Assembly: GCA_001709035.1 (NCBI GenBank)
Contig: LVKA01000023.1
Location: 240,252-304,251, forward strand
DNA: 64,000 nucleotides
Reading direction: 5' to 3'
DNA from: Candidatus Thiodiazotropha endoloripes
GTDB taxonomy: Bacteria; Pseudomonadota; Gammaproteobacteria; Chromatiales; Chromatiaceae
Shown piece by piece: positions 36,966 to 45,677 of the stretch (the first letter of the stretch is position 1; each line of letters begins with the position of its first letter). Made by a program: the position numbers and the translations under genes. The notes under the pieces are model-generated. The model saw only the letters and a list, made by a program, of their open reading frames with translations, was not told the origin of the DNA and searched no databases.

Positions 36966-37610
36966 TTATTTGACCTTTTTGTTATGTCGTATTTTTAAAG
37001 CGCTTTTTACAACATTTCTAGCACCCTGAGTGCTTTTCACTTCTGTTAACAAAATACCAATGATTTCAGGTAGTTTACTGTTAGATCCAGTACTCAATGT
37101 ATAAGGAGGGCAAAGCCAATGTTCAAAAACATCTATTATATCAATGGCAAGTCGGACAACTGGATCAGAGTGCCTGTGAGGAGTTCTTGTTGCGTATGAG
37201 TATGCTTGTTTACTAGCTTTTGCAAGGTAACCTAACTCTCTTGCGAGTAATTCAATATGATTTCCTTCAATAAGCTTCCTGTCCCTATAGTATTGCTGAA
37301 TAACAAGATCCTCACTCTGATAGTGCCAATTACTCAGATGCACACTAAGCTGGTTAGCCAATTCACTAGCATCTTTTATCTCATCCCTAAATCTTGACCA
37401 ATCAGGAAGGTCTTTTTCGACTTCTGTGATATTTATATGCTCTTCACATGAGATCTCTGCAAAAAGTAAAAAGCCATCTATTTTTTCTATTTCTACTTTT
37501 TTAATTAATCGATCATGAATATGTTTTTTGCAGTCTTCAGAAAGTACAAATGGCTTTTGAGAGCCCCCTGTCCCGGACAGTCTGTCAAACGTGTAAGTTC
37601 TATTCTTCAC
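36966..37610 (-). CDS. island protein (214 aa), unknown, coupled to integrase
   Basis: The GTG start overlaps the integrase TGA by four bases (GTGA), so it is translated with the integrase. The protein is soluble and mostly helical, with RFRDEIKDASELANQLSVHL, QQYYRDRKLIEGNHIELLARELGYLAKAS and a C-terminal KLPEIIGILLTEVKS. No known domain is recognised. Proteins in this position often have accessory roles in integration or immunity; no function can be assigned. Confidence 0.65.
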   Translation of the reverse strand: MKNRTYTFDRLSGTGGSQKPFVLSEDCKKHIHDRLIKKVEIEKIDGFLLFAEISCEEHINITEVEKDLPDWSRFRDEIKDASELANQLSVHLSNWHYQSEDLVIQQYYRDRKLIEGNHIELLARELGYLAKASKQAYSYATRTPHRHSDPVVRLAIDIIDVFEHWLCPPYTLSTGSNSKLPEIIGILLTEVKSTQGARNVVKSALKIRHNKKVK

Positions 37611-38650
37611 GCTACTACCTTTATAAGGTGATTCTCTAATACACTTGCAGCATTAATTCTCTCTTTCCTATATTCAGCCTTATTATATACAGCCATCACA
37701 CCCTCTAGTGTGTGATTCAAAATGCGCTCAACTATGAATGGTTCAATGCCAGAATCGGCCATCCTTGTGGCAGCTGTGCGTCTTAAATCGTGTGGTGTAT
37801 ATCTAGGATCTATCCCTAACTTATCTAGATTGTATCTAAGCCATGATTGAACAGCTGTATTTGTAACCCGGCGCTTGGGAAAGGGTAGTTGTTCCTTGGC
37901 CAAGTCTGTTAGATAAACCCAATGGCTCTTTCCATTTTTAGAGTGCTCTTCAGGTACAATCCAGAAATCTTCGTCCTGGTGGCCTAATTGAGCCTCTGAG
38001 ATTCTCAGGCCAGTAAGCAGTAAGAAGCGGAGCAGGGCAGCGTTTTGATGCTTCCAGCCCCAAAGCTGGCGTATTTCATCATCAGATAAGACTCTATCCC
38101 TTGGTACTGGTTTGTAGTTGGATACCCGTCTTGTAACACCTAGCATGGGATTATCTTCCCTATAACCGAGCTCAACAGCATATCCGAACAGAGCTTTGAG
38201 ACTACTTCTCAGTTGGTCGGCTGTTCTAGCACCGTTTATGGTGTAATCCTGTATGAGATAAACCAATTCCGCCCTTGAGACATCCTGGACCTTCCTTTTC
38301 CCCAGTTCTGGGAGTACAGCCCGATTCATATATCCGATGGTGAATTCTGGTCGTTTATGGGTCTTCTGGACTATTTTGGTCAGGTATTGATCGACTAATG
38401 TGGAGATTGTGACGTTCGCAGGGTCATCATCGAGAACTTTCTTGGCAGCGATTGCCCTGGCTTTACGAACAGAAGTGGTAGGCCATTTACCAACTTTGGT
38501 AATTGTGTTCTTTCCTTTCCTGCGCTTCCGTATAATCCAGGTCTTAGAGAATTGCCGTAATAGAAGGTAGAGCCCATTACCATCACCAATGGTTCTGTCT
38601 TTACCCTCCCACTTCATCGATTTGATGGTTGTTTCGGAAAGTTTACCCAT
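37607..38650 (-). CDS. int: tyrosine-type site-specific integrase of the island
   Basis: The ATG at 38650 gives 347 residues; the open frame to 38863 runs through the attachment core and is not used. The N-terminal part is a short DUF4102-like arm-binding domain (TIGDGNGLYLLLRQF, RKARAIAAKKVL), then a SAM-like core-binding domain, then the catalytic domain. Catalytic residues seen are R in LLTGLRISEA, H-R in TPHDLRRTAAT, H in ILNHTLEG and the nucleophile Y in AVYNKAEY. It would recombine at the 14-bp core in the phosphatase gene. Its start is 92 bases from the phosphatase start. Confidence 0.93.
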   Translation of the reverse strand: MGKLSETTIKSMKWEGKDRTIGDGNGLYLLLRQFSKTWIIRKRRKGKNTITKVGKWPTTSVRKARAIAAKKVLDDDPANVTISTLVDQYLTKIVQKTHKRPEFTIGYMNRAVLPELGKRKVQDVSRAELVYLIQDYTINGARTADQLRSSLKALFGYAVELGYREDNPMLGVTRRVSNYKPVPRDRVLSDDEIRQLWGWKHQNAALLRFLLLTGLRISEAQLGHQDEDFWIVPEEHSKNGKSHWVYLTDLAKEQLPFPKRRVTNTAVQSWLRYNLDKLGIDPRYTPHDLRRTAATRMADSGIEPFIVERILNHTLEGVMAVYNKAEYRKERINAASVLENHLIKVVA

Positions 38651-38652
38651 GA

Positions 38653-38673
38653 TGTATGCCACGGTGTATGCCA
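38653..38673 (+). repeat. paired TGTATGCCA sites, right end
   Basis: TGTATGCCA at 38653-38661 and 38665-38673 with a 12-bp period, same orientation and spacing as at 29448-29468. The pair directly abuts the integrase start codon, so integrase binding may repress its own transcription. Confidence 0.75.
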
Positions 38674-38741
38674 AACATGAGTATACAACATGGTACAGTG
38701 ACATACAAAGAAACACATAAAACATTGAAAAAGAAGCATAA

Positions 38742-39236
38742 ATGAATAGTAATATACAAGTAAATGTATTGTTTGTCTGCATGGGCAACATTTGCCGATC
38801 CCCAACCGCACAAGGTGTATTTCGGGATATTGTGGAAAAGGCGGGGCTGAGTGACAGAATCATTACCGATTCCGCCGGTACGATCGATTATCATGTGGGC
38901 GGTAAGCCGGATCGCCGGGCTCGGGAAACCGCCAACAAGCGGGGTATCGACCTGACTGATCTGCGTGCTCGTCAGGTGAGGGTGAGCGACTTCGATCAAT
39001 TTGACTATGTGTTGGCCATGGATCGCTCAAACTATGAGGACTTGAGTGCTCTCTGTCCGTCAGGGGAGGAGCATCGGTTGCATCTGTTCATGGATTTTGC
39101 CCCCGCTCGAAAAGAGCAGGAGGTACCTGATCCCTATTATGGGGGTGCTGCCGGTTTCGAAAATGTTTTTGATATGGTCGAAGAGGCGTCCCGAGGACTG
39201 CTTGAACACATACGCCAGCAGCATCTTCTACGTTAA
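38742..39236 (+). CDS. low-molecular-weight protein tyrosine phosphatase, hybrid 5' end
   Basis: The 164-residue protein has the phosphatase P-loop C-MGNIC-R-S (VLFVCMGNICRSPTAQG) and the general acid in VPDPYYGG. It dephosphorylates protein tyrosines, often in exopolysaccharide control, or acts on low-molecular substrates. The first 12 codons (MNSNIQVNVLFV) come from the island and replace the original MTGSEKIEVLFV; the frame is kept through the att core. Transcription now depends on an island-borne promoter in 38651-38741. The next gene, rne, is a usual neighbour of this phosphatase in gammaproteobacteria. Confidence 0.93.
   Translation: MNSNIQVNVLFVCMGNICRSPTAQGVFRDIVEKAGLSDRIITDSAGTIDYHVGGKPDRRARETANKRGIDLTDLRARQVRVSDFDQFDYVLAMDRSNYEDLSALCPSGEEHRLHLFMDFAPARKEQEVPDPYYGGAAGFENVFDMVEEASRGLLEHIRQQHLLR
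38778..38791 (+). repeat. attR core (14 bp)
   Basis: TGCATGGGCAACAT in codons for CMGNI of the phosphatase, identical to 29386-29399. Confidence 0.85.
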
Positions 39237-39340
39237 GCCTGGAGAGGTTCAGTTTGGATCGATCCTCAACCCAACATCCTCATACTAACTTTACAAAGCC
39301 CCTGGATGGGATTTGCTTGAATCGAGCTTGGCTGAGTCGG

Positions 39341-39365
39341 TCGGGAGGGGCTCAGCCCCTCACGA
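39341..39365 (-). terminator. hairpin between phosphatase and rne stops
   Basis: GAGGGGC and GCCCCTC pair around TCA (39345-39361), extended by TCG/CGA. It lies just after the rne stop on the minus strand and after the phosphatase on the plus strand. No T run follows on either strand, so function as terminator is uncertain. Confidence 0.45.
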
Positions 39366-39382
39366 CCGTCACAACTTAAGAA

Positions 39383-42300
39383 TCAATCCCTACTGGCGTC
39401 AACAACATTGACATCCGTATTGGCTGCAGGTTTCTTGGTCTCAACCTGAACGGATTTGGATGCAGGCTGAGCACGGCTCTCCAGTGCCTTTTCAATGGTA
39501 GCCTTGGCTTGCGGCTTCGCCGATTGTGGTTCAGGGGTAGCCTTGGCTTGCGGCATTGCCGATTGTGGTTCAGGGGTAGCTTTGGCTTGCGGCTTTGCCG
39601 ACTGTGGTTCAGGGGTAGCCTTGGCTTGCGGCTTCGCCATTTTTGGTTCAGCGGTTGCTTTCGCTTTCGGGCTTTCAACCTTGGCGTTTTCCGCCTTGCT
39701 CTCTTTAGCGATCGGTTTCGTCTCAACCTGTTGAAGTTTCACCGCTTTGGGTTTTGGCTTCGGCTTGGGTTTCACAGCGTTATCAACAGGCTCTTTCCGG
39801 GGAGAGGCCTGGGTCGCTGTGGTTTTAGCAGGCTTCGCCTTAACCTCGGTTTTAGCCTTGGTTGTCTCAACCTGTCCCGCAGGTTTTGGCGGCTTGGCTT
39901 TTTGCTCAGCCTGTTTTGGTTCAGCTGTGGTTTTATCTTGCTTTTTCGCCGGCTTACGATCAGCTACCAGCTTGGCATCTGAGCTTGTCTGGGATTCTGC
40001 CGGTTTGGCTGCTGTAGGCTCAGTTTTGGCCGTTTTTACTTGCTGCTCAGGTTGCGGTTTGGCTTTTGGCTTCTCTCTAGGTGCAGCCTCGGCTGTCTCA
40101 GCAACGCGATCAATCTGTTGAGATTTCTGATTTACCTCAACCCGGCTGCTGTCATCCCGCGACTCGGTCTCTTGCCTTGCCTCTGCCGGTTTTCCAGCTT
40201 TGGCGGTCCTGGGCGAGGCAGACTTCTTCTGTGCCCTGGGCTGTTGTCGCTTCGGTTTCTCCTGACTCTTCTCTTGAGCCTTCTCCTGAGCCGGGGCTTC
40301 CGAAGTCGCTTCGGTAGCGCCATTGTTTACTGCGGTCTGATCATTATTCCGTTCAGCGGCTGAGCGTCTTCTGCGTCCACCGCGACGTCCCCGTCTCGAC
40401 TTCGGCTTAGGTGTGGTTTCCGTGTTGTCACCTGCCACAGCTGCCGTGGCTGGTGCGGCCTGCTCCTGGGGCTTTTTCTCCTGTGTGGCGCGCTTGTCGG
40501 CGGATCCACCAGCCTTGTTGCCGCCACGCCGCCTGTTGGACGATTTGTCCTGGTTTCTGTTGTCACCGCGACGCTCACCGCCGGCGGATTTTGCATTCCG
40601 CCCACCAGGCTGAGTGGCGCGTCGGCCTCGACGGTTATTTGAATTGGATCCGGACTGTTGACGGGCCGGGGCCTTTTTCTCTTCAACTTCAGGCTGTGCA
40701 GGTTCAACCTCCTTGGAGGAGAAGATACTGAAGATCTTTTTCAGAAAGCCGGTCTCGCCAGTCTGACTGTCGGTTGCTGCCGGTGCCGGTGCAGGTGCCG
40801 GTGCTTCCGCTCTCTGTGGTGCCGGGCTGGCCGGTGCGATGGATTTTACTGCTGGCTGTTCGGATTTAACCTGTTTCGCGGTGATGTACTCAGCAGTTTC
40901 AGTCGCTTCATCGGAGACCATCTTATAGCTGGAGACGGTATCGTCTTCGTCCGGCAGATCGCTGGCGCGGATCCGGTCAATCTGGTAGTTGGGTGTCTCC
41001 AGATGGATATTGGGAATGAGAACAACTTCGATCGACTGACGCTTCTCGATGTCATGAATCATCTGGCGCTTTTCATTCAGCAGGAAGGTGGCCATATCCA
41101 CCGGCAGCTGGGCCATGATGCGACCGGTATTCTCCTTCATCGCCTCCTCTTCGATGATTCTCAGCACCGAGAGGGAGAGGGATTCCACACCACGTACTGT
41201 GCCGTGTCCTTTACAACGGGGACAAGCCTGCTCACTGGCTTCTCCAAGGGAGGGCCGCAGGCGCTGTCTCGACATCTCCAGCAGGCCAAAGCGGGAGATC
41301 CTGCCGATCTGAACTCGTGCCCGGTCCTGTTTCAGCGCCTCTTTGAGACGATTTTCCACTTCACGCTGATTGCGGGAAGGGGTCATATCGATGAAATCGA
41401 TGACAAACAAGCCCCCCAGATCACGTAATCTGAGCTGGCGGGCAACCTCATCGGCTGCTTCCAGGTTGGTGTTCAGCGCGGTCTCTTCGATGTCGGCGCC
41501 TTTGGTTGCCCGGGCGGAGTTGATATCGATTGAAGTCAGGGCCTCGGTATGATCGATCACAATCGCGCCACCGGAAGGCAGACTGACCTCCCGTTGAAAG
41601 GCAGATTCGATCTGGCTTTCGATCTGGTAGCGGCTGAACAGGGGCACTTCATCATCATAATGGCGCAGTTTTTTACCGTATTGCGGCATCACCTGGTTGA
41701 TGAAACGCTCCGCTTGACCGTATACATCCGCGTCATCGATGACGATCTCGCCGATATCCGCCCGCAGATAGTCCCGAATTGAGCGAATGATGACATTGCT
41801 CTCCTGGTAGATCAGAAACGGGGCGGGTTTCTCGGCAGAGTGCTCGATGGCATTCCAGAGCTGGATCAGATAGTCGAGATCCCACTGCAGTTCTTCGCTG
41901 TTTTTGCCAACACCGGCGGTGCGTACGATCAATCCCATATCTTCCGGGATCTGCAGTTCACTCATCGCTTCCCGCAGTTCGGTACGGTCCTGCCCTTCAA
42001 TTCTGCGGGAGACGCCTCCAGCCCTGGGGTTGTTGGGCATCAAGACGAGATAGCGTCCGGCCAGAGAGATGAAAGTGGTCAGCGCAGCACCTTTATTGCC
42101 ACGCTCCTCCTTCTCGACCTGAACAATGACCTCCTGACCCTCTTTCAACGCCTCCTGGATATTGACGCGCCCTGATGACTCTCTGGCCTTGTTGGTGAAG
42201 TAACTTCTGGAGATCTCCTTGAGGGGTAGAAAGCCGTGGCGTTCTGCACCGTAGTCGACGAATGCGGCCTCCAGGCTGGGTTCGACACGGGTGATACGCC

Positions 42301-42430
42301 CTTTGTAGATGTTGGCTTTTTTCTGTTCCCGGCCGGGAATTTCGATATCGAGATTAAAGAGTTTTTGGCCATCGACGATGGCAACACGCAACTCCTCAGG
42401 TTGAGTTGCGTTGATCAACATACGTTTCAT
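39383..42430 (-). CDS. rne: ribonuclease E
   Basis: The 1015-residue protein has the conserved N-terminal catalytic half: S1 domain (about 37-120), DNase I-like site with D302 and D345, and the zinc-link CPRC (C403, C406). The C-terminal half from about 510 is disordered, with Arg-rich RNA-binding patches ([12 protein letters not shown]) and long Lys/Pro/Ala/Glu stretches, the scaffold for a degradosome. It ends with 13-residue tandem repeats ([13 protein letters not shown]). RNase E starts mRNA decay and processes rRNA and tRNA. The order rne divergent from rluC is classic. A leader of about 480 bases precedes it. Confidence 0.97.
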   Translation of the reverse strand: MKRMLINATQPEELRVAIVDGQKLFNLDIEIPGREQKKANIYKGRITRVEPSLEAAFVDYGAERHGFLPLKEISRSYFTNKARESSGRVNIQEALKEGQEVIVQVEKEERGNKGAALTTFISLAGRYLVLMPNNPRAGGVSRRIEGQDRTELREAMSELQIPEDMGLIVRTAGVGKNSEELQWDLDYLIQLWNAIEHSAEKPAPFLIYQESNVIIRSIRDYLRADIGEIVIDDADVYGQAERFINQVMPQYGKKLRHYDDEVPLFSRYQIESQIESAFQREVSLPSGGAIVIDHTEALTSIDINSARATKGADIEETALNTNLEAADEVARQLRLRDLGGLFVIDFIDMTPSRNQREVENRLKEALKQDRARVQIGRISRFGLLEMSRQRLRPSLGEASEQACPRCKGHGTVRGVESLSLSVLRIIEEEAMKENTGRIMAQLPVDMATFLLNEKRQMIHDIEKRQSIEVVLIPNIHLETPNYQIDRIRASDLPDEDDTVSSYKMVSDEATETAEYITAKQVKSEQPAVKSIAPASPAPQRAEAPAPAPAPAATDSQTGETGFLKKIFSIFSSKEVEPAQPEVEEKKAPARQQSGSNSNNRRGRRATQPGGRNAKSAGGERRGDNRNQDKSSNRRRGGNKAGGSADKRATQEKKPQEQAAPATAAVAGDNTETTPKPKSRRGRRGGRRRRSAAERNNDQTAVNNGATEATSEAPAQEKAQEKSQEKPKRQQPRAQKKSASPRTAKAGKPAEARQETESRDDSSRVEVNQKSQQIDRVAETAEAAPREKPKAKPQPEQQVKTAKTEPTAAKPAESQTSSDAKLVADRKPAKKQDKTTAEPKQAEQKAKPPKPAGQVETTKAKTEVKAKPAKTTATQASPRKEPVDNAVKPKPKPKPKAVKLQQVETKPIAKESKAENAKVESPKAKATAEPKMAKPQAKATPEPQSAKPQAKATPEPQSAMPQAKATPEPQSAKPQAKATIEKALESRAQPASKSVQVETKKPAANTDVNVVDASRD
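39497..39641 (-). repeat. 39-bp tandem repeat within rne
   Basis: Unit starts at 39497, 39536, 39575 and 39614 encode [13 protein letters not shown] with one Met variant and a divergent last copy. The array lies in the disordered scaffold region and is likely to vary in copy number among strains. Confidence 0.85.
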
Positions 42431-42918
42431 ATTGTGTTATCCGTACAGCCGCCCGACGTCCCATCCCAATGAGCAAAGCGACACACCATCATGAACAGGC
42501 ATAACAAATGCCTGCTCAGTTCTGGAGCATCACTCAGCAACCTCCGGGGCTGGGAGGGTGTTCCAAACCAGAAAACTAGCTCGGACGGCTGAAAAACTGT
42601 TAAAGTTCGCCGCTCGGGATCTGCTATTGACCGAACTGATCAAGGCGCTCAGAGCTGGGAGTGTGACATGGATTTTTCTATATGGCCCGGTAATCGCTTC
42701 CAGGGCCTAATCCGAATTCGTCGGATTGACACTCGATATTCACTCTGGCGCGGCTGTGAGGGTTCAGATTAAGAGCCAGGTCCCAACGGCACCTGTACGC
42801 TAAGCTGGTAATCCGGGTTGCACAAACGAGAAATCGGGCTGCAACATCGCTTACTGACCGCGTGGGCGTCGGCTGTATTGAGGTTCACAAACTGGCCGGC
42901 GCCTGAAAAACTAAATTG
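42431..42918 (-). promoter_or_regulatory. long 5' leader of rne
   Basis: With the promoter at 42919-42947 the transcript would carry about 480 untranslated bases. In E. coli a 361-base leader allows RNase E to control its own mRNA. G/C-rich segments that can pair are visible, but no specific hairpin is confidently matched to the known one. Confidence 0.5.
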
Positions 42919-42947
42919 AATATAGCAATCTTCACACCGAACATCAA
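42919..42947 (-). promoter_or_regulatory. predicted rne promoter
   Basis: On the minus strand, -35 TTGATG (42942-42947) and -10 TATATT (42919-42924) are 17 bases apart. The promoter points toward rne and lies about 30 bases before the divergent rluC start. Confidence 0.55.
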
Positions 42948-42975
42948 TCTTACAATGCAATTAAATCGGCGCTAA

Positions 42976-43932
42976 ATGTCAGAATCAAAAAAGAATTCTT
43001 CAACGGTACGATTCATTGACATCACTCAGGAAGAGGCCGGGCAGCGAATAGACAACTACCTGATTCGACAACTCAAAGGGGCGCCGAAAAGCTATGTCTA
43101 CAGAATCCTGCGAAAAGGCGAGGTGCGGGTCAACAAGGGCCGGGTAAAAGCGCACTACAAGCTCAAGTGCGGAGACTCGGTTCGCCTGCCACCGATGAGG
43201 CTGTCCGCAAGGGCTGAACAGGGTGGTAGGATTCCGGACAATCTGCTCGATCTCCTGAGATCTGCTGTCGTTTATGAGGATGAGCGGATTCTGGTGGTCA
43301 ATAAACCCTCGGGTCTGGCGGTACACGGCGGCAGCGGTGTCAGTTTCGGTGTCATTGAGATATTGCGCCAGCTGCGATCCGGGGAGAAGCATCTGGAGCT
43401 GGTCCACCGGCTCGATCGGGATACCTCCGGGTGTCTGTTGCTCAGTAAGAAACGCAGTGCCTTACGCACTCTGCATGAACTGATTCGTGAAAATAGGATC
43501 GATAAACGGTATCTCGCCTTGCTCCATGGCAGTTGGCGCAAAGGTGTGCAGACGGTGGATATGCCGCTGAAGAAGAATACACTGCAGGGTGGTGAACGTG
43601 TGGTGCGTGTGGATGCAGAGGGGAAACCCTCTCAAACCATCTTCAGGCGGATAGAGCGTTTTACAGAGGCGACCCTGGTTGAAGCGGAACTGATTACCGG
43701 CCGAACCCATCAGATCCGTGTTCACAGTCAATGGTTGGGATCACCGGTCCTTGGTGATCAGAAGTATGGTGATGCAGTGGCCAACCGGGCTTTCAGAGAC
43801 AAAGGTTTGAAACGACTGTTTCTGCACGCCTACAAACTCGGACTGCGTTGGCCTGGCGAGAAAAGACAACTGACCATCGAGGCGCCACTTCCGGATGCCT
43901 TGTCCCAGGTTCTGACAAAACTTAAGGGTTAG
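42976..43932 (+). CDS. rluC: 23S rRNA pseudouridine synthase RluC
   Basis: The 318-residue protein has an N-terminal S4 RNA-binding domain (QRIDNYLIRQLKGAPKSYVYRILRKGEVRVN) and the RluA-type catalytic domain with HRLDRDTSGCLLL, where the Asp after HRL is catalytic, and RTHQIRVH. It modifies U955, U2504 and U2580 in 23S rRNA. It is divergent from rne, one base before the HAD gene, as in other gammaproteobacteria. Confidence 0.95.
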   Translation: MSESKKNSSTVRFIDITQEEAGQRIDNYLIRQLKGAPKSYVYRILRKGEVRVNKGRVKAHYKLKCGDSVRLPPMRLSARAEQGGRIPDNLLDLLRSAVVYEDERILVVNKPSGLAVHGGSGVSFGVIEILRQLRSGEKHLELVHRLDRDTSGCLLLSKKRSALRTLHELIRENRIDKRYLALLHGSWRKGVQTVDMPLKKNTLQGGERVVRVDAEGKPSQTIFRRIERFTEATLVEAELITGRTHQIRVHSQWLGSPVLGDQKYGDAVANRAFRDKGLKRLFLHAYKLGLRWPGEKRQLTIEAPLPDALSQVLTKLKG

Positions 43933-43933
43933 C

Positions 43934-44593
43934 ATGAAATTTGAGTTGTTAATATTTGATTGGGATGGGACTTTGATGGATTCTGAGGCCCGAATCATCG
44001 CCTGTGTCGAAGCTGCTGTGCGGGATTTGGGGATGCCGGTACCGGGCACTGAATCGATCAGCAATATCATCGGTCTGGGTTTGAAGGAAGCGGTCCACCA
44101 ACTTTTTCCCGATGCGGATGATCAGCTCCATCTGCAGATCGCAGCCCGCTATCGGGTGCACTTTTTCAGCGACGAGGAGGCGCCGTCTCAACTGTTCGAC
44201 GGGGCCAGAGAGACGCTGCAGGAACTGTCCGATCGTGGCCATATGCTGGCTGTGGCAACGGGCAAAGGTCGGCAGGGATTGGATTATGCGCTGGAGACGA
44301 CTGGATTGGGTGATTTCTTCCATCTGACCCGATGTGCGGATGAGACTTTCTCCAAGCCCCATCCGGAAATGCTTAATCAGATTCTTGAATTGAGTGGCAT
44401 GGATCCTCATCAGGCGCTGATGATCGGTGATACGGAATATGATATGGAGATGGCGGTGAATGCAGGTATGTCCTGTTTGGGGGTAACCTACGGCGTGCAT
44501 GCGGCAGAGCGTCTGCGGAAACATAAACCGCTCGATTGTATCGATCACATCGCTATGATACCCAAGTGGCTTGATGGCTATGTGAAAAACTAG
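43934..44593 (+). CDS. HAD-family phosphatase (phosphoglycolate phosphatase-like)
   Basis: The 219-residue protein has HAD motif I FDWDGTLMDSE, motif II VATGKGR, motif III with the lysine in FSKPHPEM and motif IV MIGDTEYDMEMA. It belongs to the Gph-like group of small-molecule phosphatases. It follows rluC directly and precedes sppA, a conserved order. The exact substrate is not known; phosphoglycolate or a damaged metabolite are both possible. Confidence 0.9.
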   Translation: MKFELLIFDWDGTLMDSEARIIACVEAAVRDLGMPVPGTESISNIIGLGLKEAVHQLFPDADDQLHLQIAARYRVHFFSDEEAPSQLFDGARETLQELSDRGHMLAVATGKGRQGLDYALETTGLGDFFHLTRCADETFSKPHPEMLNQILELSGMDPHQALMIGDTEYDMEMAVNAGMSCLGVTYGVHAAERLRKHKPLDCIDHIAMIPKWLDGYVKN

Positions 44594-44642
44594 AGAATTT
44601 ATCTAAATAAATTATTTATCAATAGCATGTAAGGTTTTTTTA

Positions 44643-45632
44643 ATGTCAGATAAAATGCAAGAGGAACAGCGTAATCAATCTGAACCCAGTCAATGGGAAA
44701 GGGATCTGCTCAACCAGATGGTGATGGCGACCGTGGCGGAAAACCGCAAAAGCCGCCGTTGGGGGATTTTCTTTAAATTTCTCACCTTTGCCTATCTGTT
44801 CATCCTTCTGGCGATGTTTCTCTGGTCAGATAAACTCCAGGTGGACCAGATCACAGCGACTGAGCACACCGCGCTGATCAATGTGAAGGGGCTGATCTCC
44901 TCCGGGACCAAAGCCAGTGCCGACAAGGTAGTGACAGCGCTGCGCAAGGCCTATGAGGATGAGAAGACCAAGGGGATTATCCTGCGCATGAACACACCGG
45001 GTGGCAGCCCGGTTCAATCCCGCTATATCAATCGGGAAATCGGCAGGCTGAAAGAGAAGCATCCAGACATTCCGGTCTACGCGGTTGTCTCCGATATCTG
45101 CGCCTCAGGCGGCTACTACATCGCGGCGGCGACGGATAAGATCTACGCGGACGAGGGCAGTCTGGTCGGCTCCATCGGTGTACTGATCAATGGCTTCGGT
45201 TTCGTCGATGGCATGCAGCAGCTTGGCATTGAGCGACGCCTGATTACTGCGGGTGAGAACAAAGGGCTACTCGATCCATTCTCCCCACTGGAACAGTCTG
45301 ACAAAAGCCATATCCAGCAGATGCTCGATCAGCTGCACAACCAGTTCATCGAGACGGTCAAAGAGGGACGAGGTGATCGTCTCAAAGTCGATCAACACCC
45401 GGAAATATTCAGTGGTCTTTTCTGGAGTGGGGAAGAGGCGCGCAAGCTCGGACTGATCGATGAGTTCGGCAGCAGCAGTTACGTGGCCAGAGAGGTAATC
45501 GGAGCTGAAGAGATTGTGGACTTTACTCAGAAGGAGGAGGTCTGGGATCGCCTGGCGCGCAACCTGGGAGCAGGCGCCGCCTCGGTTCTCGCCAGTATGG
45601 CCGGGCTTGGGGAGGGCCTTACGATACGCTGA
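44643..45632 (+). CDS. sppA: signal peptide peptidase SppA-type S49 protease
   Basis: The 329-residue protein has an N-terminal membrane helix (about 42-60) and an S49 domain with RMNTPGGSPVQS and the nucleophile region ISDICASGGYYIAA seen here as VSDICASGGYYIAAATDKI. It is the short single-domain form. It digests leftover signal peptides in the inner membrane. It is the third gene of the rluC-HAD-sppA unit. Confidence 0.93.
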   Translation: MSDKMQEEQRNQSEPSQWERDLLNQMVMATVAENRKSRRWGIFFKFLTFAYLFILLAMFLWSDKLQVDQITATEHTALINVKGLISSGTKASADKVVTALRKAYEDEKTKGIILRMNTPGGSPVQSRYINREIGRLKEKHPDIPVYAVVSDICASGGYYIAAATDKIYADEGSLVGSIGVLINGFGFVDGMQQLGIERRLITAGENKGLLDPFSPLEQSDKSHIQQMLDQLHNQFIETVKEGRGDRLKVDQHPEIFSGLFWSGEEARKLGLIDEFGSSSYVAREVIGAEEIVDFTQKEEVWDRLARNLGAGAASVLASMAGLGEGLTIR

Positions 45633-45649
45633 TGTCAGTACTGATCACT

Positions 45650-45674
45650 GACCTGCCCAGTGAAAGGGCAGGTC
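45650..45674 (+). terminator. hairpin after sppA
   Basis: GACCTGCCC and GGGCAGGTC pair perfectly around AGTGAAA between the convergent ends of sppA and the DUF364-like gene. A T run is lacking. Confidence 0.5.
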
Positions 45675-45677
45675 TGG

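Larger units (their letters stand above)
29386..38791. mobile_element. 9.4-kb satellite-like integrative island in the phosphatase gene
   Basis: The element is bounded by a 14-bp direct repeat, TGCATGGGCAACAT, at 29386-29399 and 38778-38791, which lies in the P-loop codons of the low-molecular-weight tyrosine phosphatase gene. The right end supplies a new start codon and N-terminus (MNSNIQVN) so that the gene remains intact. Contents from right to left: integrase, a 214-residue protein, AlpA, a 132-residue protein, CHC2 protein, DUF3987 protein, repeat cluster, small protein, major capsid protein, possible regulator, small P-loop protein and a KAP NTPase. The island is visibly richer in A and T than its flanks. 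The gene set resembles phage-inducible or P4-type satellites, not a complete phage. Confidence 0.9.

Noticed and set aside
38651..38863. N-terminal extension of the integrase to 38863
   Set aside because: It would run backwards through the attachment core and the phosphatase start, and the added residues look like membrane-type noise; ATG 38650 fits the family.
39383..41428. Long open frames opposite rne (for example 40658-41428 and 39509-40121)
   Set aside because: They are antisense to the conserved and repetitive coding sequence and show Leu/Cys/Gly-rich shadows of Lys/Pro/Ala codons.
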